A stretch of 64,000 nt of DNA from contig JAZQKB010000015.1 of the NCBI GenBank assembly GCA_045541975.1, positions 1 through 64,000 on the forward strand. The letters are read 5' to 3'. Positions 35,101-43,160 of this stretch are shown here, piece after piece (position 1 is the first letter of the stretch; the number at the start of each line of letters is the position of its first letter). The notes beneath the pieces are model-generated. The model made no database searches, had not been told where the DNA came from, and was given only the letters and a program-made list of their open reading frames with translations. Source of the stretch: SIG452 sp045541975. Lineage in GTDB: Bacteria; Bacillota; Clostridia; UMGS1840. The position numbers and the translations under genes are program-made.

Positions 35101-36500
35101 ACCACTTTGAACTCCTGAAAAGCAATTGCCGCAGTCAATAATCCTGCAGCATTTGCAGTACCAAAGTTATTATGTTCCGCTGCTTCATCCCAGTTGTTGA
35201 CTGCCCATTGCGACATCATGTAGTAATACTTTAGCATCATGGTAAAATATTCGGGCGTCATATGTTCACTTTGCGTAATCGCAGTGAACTGCGGAATCAT
35301 ATCACGTAATGCCATACCATTGTACAAGGTATTGTCAACATCAATAGCAGGCAAGCCGCTTCTGTCGCTGATTCGCTTTGCCAGATGACGAATCTGATGA
35401 TATGCAAATGCTTCATTCTCTGTTCCTAAGTATGCATAGGTCAACGCTGAAAGATGTCTGGCTTCCGTTAATACGGCAGCAGAAATGGTATCTTCCCCGT
35501 CAAATGAACGGATATCCAGATTCACGGTATCTGCAATCATGGAATTCCAGGTGATAGTTTCGTCCCATTCGATATATCCACCGTGAAATGCAACAACATC
35601 CTTCACACTTCTTTCGTATGATGTTGCTGTGGGATTTTCGGAGCGTTCCATTCGCCCGTGCAAAATCAGTTGAGCTCCGGTAACAGAATCTCCTTCATTC
35701 AAGTCGGAAATATCAAATTTGAGATAAGCTCTTTTGGTGTAAGTGTCTACTCTGTCTTTGGTATAGCCGATGGAAGAATAGGATTCCTCAACTTGTAAAT
35801 TTGGCTCCTGTCCATAGGTTGTATTTCCGTTTGCTTCCGGGGAAACCGTAGCATCTGCAACCGGATAATACACTCTTTCCCGACCGTTTACCACAAGCAG
35901 AAGCTGGGGTGCCTGCCCACCTTCTTTCGAGTCAAACACAGCTTTATAGCCATCTTTTTTCAATGCAACTAATTGCACTGAAAAAACATTGGCTGTAGTA
36001 GAAATGTATGATTGCACATTGAGGGATACTTCACTGGGGGTTTCTTCCACAGAAACAATACCAATTGGTGTGCCACCATACATATTTTCAATCAGCAGTC
36101 TTGCAGTTTCATATCTAGAACCACTAGCATATTCCGGAAATCGAAAATCGTAGGTAGCAAACTTCCGTCTGTAATAGCTTAGCAGCTCTGTTTTTGCAAT
36201 ATCGTAATTGCCTCGCTTTGCCGCCTCTTCTACCAGATGTAATTCAGAATAAGCCTCATAGTTTAAAAGTGGTTCTGTGATCCATAGTTCGTTTATGATA
36301 TCCCATTCTCCAAACAATTCAGAATCAGCAATATTCTGCGGATCTTCGATCACTAAGTCACTGTATGCATCCATAGTCTGCCAGTAATATGCTTCGCTAT
36401 CTGTTGTAGCGCTGACATAAGTGACAGAATCGGCTGCAAACGCCGAAATATTCGGTAACAAAATCATCATTGCCATCAGGAGCGCAGTTAACTTTTTCAT
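32196..36500 (-). CDS. SLH-anchored heparinase-II/III-like lyase with an inserted DNRLRE-type domain
   Basis: 1434 residues from 36500 (GGAGG upstream; a longer reading to 36539 would overlap the previous gene). Signal peptide 1-22. An alginate-lyase-like helical segment (about 55-160) is interrupted by a DNRLRE-like beta domain (about 215-330: YYPVADATV, RAYLKFDISDL). The toroid then resumes (350-620), followed by the lyase beta-sandwich with QLSHGQNDDLGLN (catalytic-type histidine) and a discoidin-like domain (about 1040-1180). A TPTPT-rich linker leads to three SLH repeats (about 1250-1434: GHWGETEITALVAKGIVKG). It is therefore a cell-surface lyase acting on an acidic polysaccharide. Second of the operon counting from the 872-residue gene. 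Confidence 0.85.
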   Translation of the reverse strand: MKKLTALLMAMMILLPNISAFAADSVTYVSATTDSEAYYWQTMDAYSDLVIEDPQNIADSELFGEWDIINELWITEPLLNYEAYSELHLVEEAAKRGNYDIAKTELLSYYRRKFATYDFRFPEYASGSRYETARLLIENMYGGTPIGIVSVEETPSEVSLNVQSYISTTANVFSVQLVALKKDGYKAVFDSKEGGQAPQLLLVVNGRERVYYPVADATVSPEANGNTTYGQEPNLQVEESYSSIGYTKDRVDTYTKRAYLKFDISDLNEGDSVTGAQLILHGRMERSENPTATSYERSVKDVVAFHGGYIEWDETITWNSMIADTVNLDIRSFDGEDTISAAVLTEARHLSALTYAYLGTENEAFAYHQIRHLAKRISDRSGLPAIDVDNTLYNGMALRDMIPQFTAITQSEHMTPEYFTMMLKYYYMMSQWAVNNWDEAAEHNNFGTANAAGLLTAAIAFQEFKVVDEPLSDVGYGNGKSGGWKEVAKHRMLYTAHKDMFADGACIEVSFNYTNFIISIWSVGLTNATAMNVDFSEYVGQQAFDEIEKMLRYTIYGTHPGFGGWQQGHSTAYTTDMTQNYSYFLDYIDDDMYEWAYSRRTTGSMPDRGSVVFDIAKKAVLRSGWNEDAVAAQINADGGRQLSHGQNDDLGLNIYAYGEYLLAQSTHKDYNYNTPVTGWLLSSKKVNAVEINDVTQKGAYGVDQEAFGERILSQADGVAGDMHPENRELNSMYNFLRVETVNYQDHLHLTDDYKMFRDVLFVSPDYFIVTDYIEPQNNQVKVNSYKQYWHMLPEANITQDPVSGNTRTNFASGPNLLIAPVQQAMPLTANIKTGYWAQGSNYTTANYARYDKATNGTTTFNTVLYPMKAGENATISTRNIPLNVNEDVANAFTFDKTDTRQNTTTTTSYYTLFDLSQQANRDFGDYTTDGVTALIQKNSVRDELAILRGGTEIYDKTADRYLVKSNSNISDIGVRWQGDEILLETSKGVVTTDTVANAKTTNLATNRTVYFTEGSGDSTSVTDGDVDTGWTSSYRETIPAPTQFASFYIDMETPTEVSTVNIIDAKDPLADYDDKIARGEVIPYTRDLEEEDKICNYYIYYSNDAKKWEYIGRTDVVSSENGKSSNQLDFAAVNARYFKAVATRGENPTIYEFELFQANDNCVVLDDMTIASDRVINQVIVNGESVAFHQNPNNLYVYFGDTPIIADTTPTPTATPTPTPTQAPQHGTESFGGGGGGYVSATPTPTPTLTPTPIPQYPELQGHWGETEITALVAKGIVKGDGTSLNLKKGVTRAEFATLLCRALSLPEAEYTGLFSDVSQNDWFAADIMAVSQAGLMQGYNGSVNPNDYITREQMAKMLSEAYLIKYPDYVFDSEESILWNDCHEISQWAVEYVKKAYSMGLMKGVSENTFMPREQVPREQAFVAVYRLISQNH

Positions 36501-36510
36501 ACTATCCCTC

Positions 36511-39129
36511 CTATCTGACAACAACACATACCCGCACATCCACGGAATAAGGTCTTAACAGGAATAAGGATTCATTTTCCTGATTGGGAACAATATCATT
36601 AAAAGATCCCAAAGTGATTTTTTTAGCAGATGTATCAAAAAGGAACACCGGCGGTGCATTTCGTTTTCTGACATCAACCTGCATCACTTCTTCGCATGCC
36701 ATTTCTAAAGTGTTGACCAAAATATTACGATTTCCGTCGATTACTTCATATTCAATGTTGCAAACAGAACCGAATATCTGCTCATTCACAGTGCTTCGAT
36801 TTTTGTAAAACGGAGTGTCGGATAAATTGCTGATGGAGCAAATGAGCTGATAATTTGCCAATTTGCCGTCTAAACCTTTTGCAAAATAAATCAAATCACC
36901 AAATTTTAATCCGGCAAAGAAATGGTTGTTTCCTTCCAAATCTTCAATCAGATATTCTTCTTCTCCACTGTTGGAAACCAAAGAAAGTTTTAAGCACAAT
37001 TCTCCGTTTTCGTCAGCAACAGTAACCGCCTTACTAACCATACCCACAGCGGGCGATGAAGAAATCGGATCAATCACCGGTAATGCCTGATGATCCATTA
37101 CTTCATAAAACACAATCGACTTTACTTTTTTGCTTTCGGCATCATAATCATAACCAAAGACGTCAAAGGTTCTGCTCGTCACTGTACCGTTAATTTCCAG
37201 CGGAACCAGGTAATCCTTGTCGGAAGCAACGATATTTTTGGGAACACAGAGCACCACGGTATCTTCATTGATTCCAATGGGATAATTGGCATGATGTGCT
37301 CCGAAGGTTTTGTCATACACATTATACTTCATACCGTTGCCACCACCGGCAAATACCGGTGTTTGCAAAATTCGGATCTGACCTTCACTGTTTAAGGTAT
37401 AGCGATATAAGCCGGCAGGAATCGAAGCTCCCTCAAATTTCACACCATCGATTTTCAGATTTGTGGCAACCTCCAGTACCTTGACCTCTTCGTTCTGACA
37501 AACAATACTGGGAATTAAATCCGTATCATCCAGGTTATCTTCATTTTTTCCGTATCGCATTTCAATAGCAGAGGAAAGAACCACCTTTACCTGCAGATTG
37601 GAATCCAATCCGGAAGGCTGATGACTTGCCAGGACATACGCATAAGAAGCAACTGATTCGTAAGCCTCTACTGCTGCAAGATAGCCTCTGTAGTCTAACC
37701 GAAAAACAGCTTCATCACCGGGAGCAATATCAAAAGAATCGCCTTCGTGGATTAAAATCAGCTGATCATTTACCAAAACCTCATTACCGCTGATTTCGGA
37801 AATGGTTCCCTCGATAGTTTCGCCGGAAACAATCAACTGCAGCAAGGTGCCGTCTTCCGATGCAATTACGCTGATAATAGCATTTTTGGAAAGCTCGGAA
37901 ACTGCAATTCTTTCACAGTTTTCATTATAAATTACCATACGAACAGTATCGCTGTCTGACTGGACAGGAACATATTTTTTCCCGTTAATCCGACCGTTAC
38001 CGGCAAGAACAATGGTAGTTCCCAGAACTTCTTCTACTTTCACGTTGTAATACTCTTCTAAAAACAGCACATCTGCCGCTTTGTCACCATTATTGTCAAT
38101 TGCGGTAATGCTTCCCTTCTGCACAGATAAGCCACCGGTGGGATATTGACTGAAAACTCGTCCGTTTTTCACCACCGTACAGGAAGCATCCAACGCTAAT
38201 TTTATTTCTCTGTCGCTGTCATTGGTATAATAAAGATAATCGGAATCAATATGTAGCAAATCCTCTGCCATAACTTCCGTTACCAAATTTTTTTTGGTTT
38301 CACGAATCGAAATTAACTGACGGGTACCGTTATCTTTCTGCACCGCGTAAAATTGAACGGATTTTCCTAACAATCCACGAAGATCAATTCCCTCGGTCTG
38401 ATAACGGATACCATCAATTTCAATTTCGCTATCGCTAAAATCTGCATTTGCAGTGAATAAATAGGTGTCTGCATTTGCAGTAACGATGCCGGTGTCTTCA
38501 AACAGTTTGCCATCCGGCTTGGTTTTCATCAAAAGTTCACGGAGGGTGTTGCCGTGTTTCTCAATTCTTCCGTCTCCCCAGGTTTCCAATAACTCAACAT
38601 CCAATGCGTTATGCATCGCTTTCATAATATCATCCCGAGAGAAATTTTCGGTAGAAACACCGCTTAAGATCCCCAATTTTGACGCAATCATAATATACCC
38701 GTCCGGATATCCGCCTGCATCCTCTGCAGCTACACCGTATCCCAACACATTGACTATAATTTTAACTATATGATAATATTCCACCGGACTGTCAGGAGCA
38801 AACTGCGTATCAGAGACTCCGTCAATAATGTTCATAGAATGCAGCAAGCAAATTTCATCTGCATACCAGGCATCCGGATTCACATCCTCAAAGGGACAAT
38901 TTAAATTTGTTTGCTCTGCAGCAGATTCATAATCCAATAAGCGAGTTACACAAGCTGCAAATTCCCCTCTGGTCATCGGATCATCGAGACGGTAGTCGCC
39001 GTTTCCGTCACCACGAATAATGTTTAAGGATACTAAATCATACAGATAGTTATTCTCCGTAGCACAGGTAGCCAAAGGAAACTGAAACAGCATCAGAAGA
39101 GCAATACAATATGCAATCAGTTTTTTCAT
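36511..39129 (-). CDS. Secreted SLH-domain protein of unknown function
   Basis: 872 residues. Signal peptide 1-22. Two to three SLH repeats at the N-terminus (about 28-190: LNIIRGDGNGDYRLDDPMTR), the opposite end from its neighbours. The remaining 650 residues are beta-rich with no recognised domain; they contain repeated short motifs such as TIEGTISEISGNEVLVND. It may be a structural scaffold presenting the lyases at the S-layer. The first codon overlaps the stop of the upstream 1321-residue gene (ATGA), so the two are coupled, and the lyase gene starts 10 bp after it. Confidence 0.75.
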   Translation of the reverse strand: MKKLIAYCIALLMLFQFPLATCATENNYLYDLVSLNIIRGDGNGDYRLDDPMTRGEFAACVTRLLDYESAAEQTNLNCPFEDVNPDAWYADEICLLHSMNIIDGVSDTQFAPDSPVEYYHIVKIIVNVLGYGVAAEDAGGYPDGYIMIASKLGILSGVSTENFSRDDIMKAMHNALDVELLETWGDGRIEKHGNTLRELLMKTKPDGKLFEDTGIVTANADTYLFTANADFSDSEIEIDGIRYQTEGIDLRGLLGKSVQFYAVQKDNGTRQLISIRETKKNLVTEVMAEDLLHIDSDYLYYTNDSDREIKLALDASCTVVKNGRVFSQYPTGGLSVQKGSITAIDNNGDKAADVLFLEEYYNVKVEEVLGTTIVLAGNGRINGKKYVPVQSDSDTVRMVIYNENCERIAVSELSKNAIISVIASEDGTLLQLIVSGETIEGTISEISGNEVLVNDQLILIHEGDSFDIAPGDEAVFRLDYRGYLAAVEAYESVASYAYVLASHQPSGLDSNLQVKVVLSSAIEMRYGKNEDNLDDTDLIPSIVCQNEEVKVLEVATNLKIDGVKFEGASIPAGLYRYTLNSEGQIRILQTPVFAGGGNGMKYNVYDKTFGAHHANYPIGINEDTVVLCVPKNIVASDKDYLVPLEINGTVTSRTFDVFGYDYDAESKKVKSIVFYEVMDHQALPVIDPISSSPAVGMVSKAVTVADENGELCLKLSLVSNSGEEEYLIEDLEGNNHFFAGLKFGDLIYFAKGLDGKLANYQLICSISNLSDTPFYKNRSTVNEQIFGSVCNIEYEVIDGNRNILVNTLEMACEEVMQVDVRKRNAPPVFLFDTSAKKITLGSFNDIVPNQENESLFLLRPYSVDVRVCVVVR

Positions 39130-42100
39130 AAGGCACCTCCTTTGGACATTAATCGGAATATTACAACCATTGCCTGTTCACGGTTCAACAGTTCTGCAGG
39201 TTTGAACTCGCCGGTTTCAAAGCCTGTCAGAATTCCGTTTCTTGCAGATTCCATAACGCTTTCATAAGCCCAGGAGCTGATGCTGGATTCATCTGAAAAA
39301 CGATTCTGTGTATGATTTGCAGAAGGAATATTGAATGCATTCTTCATCATTCTGAAAATTACAGTTGCCATTTCTTCTCGGGTCATAGCATCATTGGGAC
39401 GAAATGCCCCATCTGCGCCTTGCATAATACCACGGTCAATCAGAATCTGCAATTCGCCTGCAAACCAATCTGTGGATGCAATATCGGAATATCCGCCACG
39501 ATAAGAATTGCTCTTCCAGCCCATACCGCGAACAATCATGGCGCCGAATTCAGCTCTGGTGACAGTTTGTTTTAACTGAAGAACCCCATCAGAACCTTTT
39601 ACGATTTCTTTTTCCACTAATACAGAAATCTCTTTTTCTCCCCAATGCCCTTCCAACTCTGCAAGAAGAGCTGCTTTATCGTCATTGGGAGTTACAACCG
39701 GAGGCGCTGCCACATAGGCTCCCCCGCCACCGCCAACACTTTCGAACTCCTGAACAGGTAAGTTATATCCTCTTACCACTCTTTGGTAGGTCACTTGTTC
39801 AGAAGAGGAACCAATGGTATAAGTAGCAGTTAAAACAACCGATGTATCTCTGGCAGGTTTCTGAATAATGGTAATTCCGTTTTGTACTTTAATCACATTT
39901 TCGTTGGAGGATTGCCACGTAATCGTAGCTCCTCCAACTGCTGATACAGGAAGGGAATCAGACTCGGTAATAATCTCCGGAATACTGATGGAGTTAATCG
40001 CAGCCTGCAAGGCATTATTATTGCTTCCTGATGCATAAACAGACAGCGTTGCAATTCCGGACGGAGTAGAAGATACTCCTGATACAAGCAATTCGATATA
40101 GCGGGCAGATTTAGCGCTGAACTGAACTGTTTTTTCAGAACCGATTGCAGTGCCGGTATATACAGTATGCCAATTCACCTGATCTGCGCTCACTCGCAAA
40201 GAAAATTGATTGATATGATTGTATCCTGCAAGTTCACAAAGTTTAATTTTGTCAACAGATTTGATTTCGCCCAAATCTACTGAAAGTTTATAAGAACTGC
40301 CGATATCGGTTAAAAATGCGGTATTGTTTTCACCATCCGTTGCTTTGGAAGCATCATGGGATACGTCCAGAGCTGCGATGCTGGAAACAGTACTTTTTAA
40401 GTATGCCAGATCATCAGTATCCACCGGCGGAACTTCTCCGGCATAGACTTCAAATTCATATAAATTGATATTTTGTGCAAGATCAGAAACAATTTTTACA
40501 TATCTTGCTTCAAAGTTTCCGGAAAATTCCTTTTTATAAGGAGCAGACGCACTTTCGGTTACCACCGTGTTACCGATAGGTTCCCAGGTGACTCCTTCTA
40601 ATGAACCGAAAACAGCATACACCGCATCCTGTGTATCGTCATAAACGGTCACATTGCCGATATTTTTTGCAGAACCTAAATCCACAGATACCCACGGATT
40701 TTCTGTTCCATTATACAGTGCATGCCATCTGGTTGTCTTATTCAAATCAAAAAGATTGGAAATTCTGGTTGCGGCACTGGCATAGCTGCCGATGCCCACT
40801 TTGTTGTATGCCAGATTGTCCGTTACAACAGCGGCAGGTGCGTAATTTCCCCACACCTGGAAATGTCTGACACTGACATTGGCTGCGGTGCTGTAAACAC
40901 CTTTCACAAATCTTGCGCGATCCGGTTCAAATGACAGTTCGTGCAAATAAACGGTTCCGCCCAATGATCCGGTGTCTGTCAAGGTAACGGCTTCCACATA
41001 GGCGGTGTTGCCGATTTCATTCCAGTCTCTGCCGTTAATGGAAGTATATATAGTAAAGTAGTTTGTTTGACTGCTTTCATATACGCATACTTTAGAAATC
41101 AGCGCCTCTCCGTCCAAGGTGAGTGTAACCACGGGTGCTTCCCCATAAGGACGGTATGCTTTGATGGGGTTGGAGGGATCTGTGTTTCCTGCCGAGGTGA
41201 AAGCCGTGCTGTTTTTATTATCAATGGCATTTCCAACCGGCGAAGAAGTGTAAGCACCGTTGCTGACAATGGTACCCGCTAAGGCAAGGTTCACGGGGTC
41301 GGTGTTCTCTATCACTTCTTTTAAGGTGATGCTATAGTACAGTTTTTCTGTGCCGATGACAGGAGTAAGCTCCAGGAACATACTGTCATCTACCAGAATA
41401 TCGTTATCCACAGCAGTAACTTTATCATAAGCTACTAACCGGGAGGAAGCTGCATTTTCAACCACTAAAGCAGCCATCAATCCGCCTGCATCAATTCCGT
41501 CGGGGATATCTTTTAAGATTTTAGCCACGGCATCAATCGATGCTCCTGCCAGATTGATTTGCGTAACAGCGGGTACAGGTACAGCATTTACCACCAGGGA
41601 ATAATACACCTGATTGTTAACAACATCTGTTAACTCTACCAGCATCGTGCTGTCTAAATAGGAATCCGCCTCTGGAACAGTTACAAAATCAGCATTGACC
41701 ACTCTGAAAGAAATTGCATCCTGAATGGTAATAGCAGCTTCTAAGGCTGCAACTGTGGTATCCCAGGGAATTGCGGACAATTTGTTTTCTTCGGTGTCAA
41801 TCTGAACTCCTGCAATGGAAACTGCACTGATTTCAGGGCCCGGAGGTTCCGTCAAGTCAAAAGAATAGTATACCTTATCTCCATCGGCAGAAGTTAATTC
41901 CAAAAACATCGTTTCATCCAAAACTGTGGAAGCAGAAATAGCAGTATCCTTGGCTTCATTTACCACTGCAACCGAGTTCGTAACACTGTTAACACTGATA
42001 GCCCCAAGTAAAGCTTCCACTGTAGTATCAAAGGGAATACTTTGTATTTCGGTACCGTTAACCGAAGCGCTTTCCAGTCCGTTAATGGCTGTTATCGCAG

Positions 42101-43091
42101 GAAGAATTTTTGAAAAACCGGAAATTTCACGGACAACCACACTATCGGTACGGTTGTTAGCGGTATCTTTTAAGGTGTATACCACTACTTGAATTTTGGC
42201 AATTTTTTTGCCTGCATCAGAACCAATCAAGGTAGCATCCCCAGTTACATTGATTAAATGGATTCTGTTATAAGAATCGTTTGCCATCTGTGCTTTCGTC
42301 TTGAAAGATGCAGTATGATTTGCCCAAGGTTTGTATTGGGTTTCCCCTTCATACACTACATTGACGGCAACACAAGGAATCGCATAGTAAACATTTCCGG
42401 CTCCGGTTTCCACTAAAATGTTGTTTAAAAATACAGGTGCCTGCAGAGTATATTCCGACACCCAAAGCTTGTTGTCACCACTTGCGTGGTAGGAATAGCC
42501 ACCTTCGGTTACGTTGTTTCCTGTTGCAATATGGGTATAAAAGTCTGCGTTATTGGAGTTGTTAACTTTTGCTGCCCAGGCTGCGGATTCCGCTGTCCCG
42601 GCGGTTCCCAAAACCAGCTGGGTTGCTGTACTGGAATTCCCGTATTTTGTGAGTACATGGGTTGCAGGGGATGCAGAATAGGAAGACAGAATATTCCCCA
42701 CTGCGACACAGTCACCGGACCATACGGTTGTGCCATTATAGGTAGCTTTTACCTTAATGATATAACCGATATCCGATTCTCCAATGGTATAGGTTTTTCC
42801 GGTAGCTCCGGAAATGGCAAGATATCTGCTATCGTTGGCAGAAGCATTGCTGTGACTTTTCGTTTCAATTGCGGTTTTCACCCATTGATAAGTTACAACC
42901 TCTGTTCCGTCGGCTGTTCCGGTAAAGACCGGAAGGGCTTCCAGGGTGTCTCCCACATTCAAGCCATCTGATTTATCAATATCTACATAAGAAATTCCGG
43001 TTGCAGCTGCACAGACCGCCAGCATGTTGCATGACAGGATTGACAGTACTATCATCATTGCAGTTGCAAGACTCACTAACTTTCTTATCAT
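39126..43091 (-). CDS. SLH-anchored multi-discoidin carbohydrate-binding protein
   Basis: 1321 residues from 43091, chosen for its GGAGG. Signal peptide 1-28. Residues about 33-325 are a third copy of the module seen in the 28441 gene, followed by short cadherin-like repeats (about 330-600; pattern YYSLVVN, TMLVELTD). Then come three discoidin domains (about 615-760, 770-890, 900-1040), a bacterial Ig-like segment, a Gly-rich linker and three SLH repeats at the C-terminus (GHWGEKEISVLVEKEIVKG). No catalytic residues were seen. Its role is probably substrate binding at the surface. First gene of the SLH operon. Confidence 0.8.
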   Translation of the reverse strand: MIRKLVSLATAMMIVLSILSCNMLAVCAAATGISYVDIDKSDGLNVGDTLEALPVFTGTADGTEVVTYQWVKTAIETKSHSNASANDSRYLAISGATGKTYTIGESDIGYIIKVKATYNGTTVWSGDCVAVGNILSSYSASPATHVLTKYGNSSTATQLVLGTAGTAESAAWAAKVNNSNNADFYTHIATGNNVTEGGYSYHASGDNKLWVSEYTLQAPVFLNNILVETGAGNVYYAIPCVAVNVVYEGETQYKPWANHTASFKTKAQMANDSYNRIHLINVTGDATLIGSDAGKKIAKIQVVVYTLKDTANNRTDSVVVREISGFSKILPAITAINGLESASVNGTEIQSIPFDTTVEALLGAISVNSVTNSVAVVNEAKDTAISASTVLDETMFLELTSADGDKVYYSFDLTEPPGPEISAVSIAGVQIDTEENKLSAIPWDTTVAALEAAITIQDAISFRVVNADFVTVPEADSYLDSTMLVELTDVVNNQVYYSLVVNAVPVPAVTQINLAGASIDAVAKILKDIPDGIDAGGLMAALVVENAASSRLVAYDKVTAVDNDILVDDSMFLELTPVIGTEKLYYSITLKEVIENTDPVNLALAGTIVSNGAYTSSPVGNAIDNKNSTAFTSAGNTDPSNPIKAYRPYGEAPVVTLTLDGEALISKVCVYESSQTNYFTIYTSINGRDWNEIGNTAYVEAVTLTDTGSLGGTVYLHELSFEPDRARFVKGVYSTAANVSVRHFQVWGNYAPAAVVTDNLAYNKVGIGSYASAATRISNLFDLNKTTRWHALYNGTENPWVSVDLGSAKNIGNVTVYDDTQDAVYAVFGSLEGVTWEPIGNTVVTESASAPYKKEFSGNFEARYVKIVSDLAQNINLYEFEVYAGEVPPVDTDDLAYLKSTVSSIAALDVSHDASKATDGENNTAFLTDIGSSYKLSVDLGEIKSVDKIKLCELAGYNHINQFSLRVSADQVNWHTVYTGTAIGSEKTVQFSAKSARYIELLVSGVSSTPSGIATLSVYASGSNNNALQAAINSISIPEIITESDSLPVSAVGGATITWQSSNENVIKVQNGITIIQKPARDTSVVLTATYTIGSSSEQVTYQRVVRGYNLPVQEFESVGGGGGAYVAAPPVVTPNDDKAALLAELEGHWGEKEISVLVEKEIVKGSDGVLQLKQTVTRAEFGAMIVRGMGWKSNSYRGGYSDIASTDWFAGELQILIDRGIMQGADGAFRPNDAMTREEMATVIFRMMKNAFNIPSANHTQNRFSDESSISSWAYESVMESARNGILTGFETGEFKPAELLNREQAMVVIFRLMSKGGAL

Positions 43092-43160
43092 CTTTTTTTC
43101 CTCCACTGATATATTCAAGAATTTACATCACTCGTTCTTCGTACAGAAGAATCTATCGTT

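Noticed and set aside
42486..42971. Rightward 161-codon Gly/Cys-rich frame
   Set aside because: It is antisense to the repeated surface module; the odd composition comes from the opposite strand's codons.
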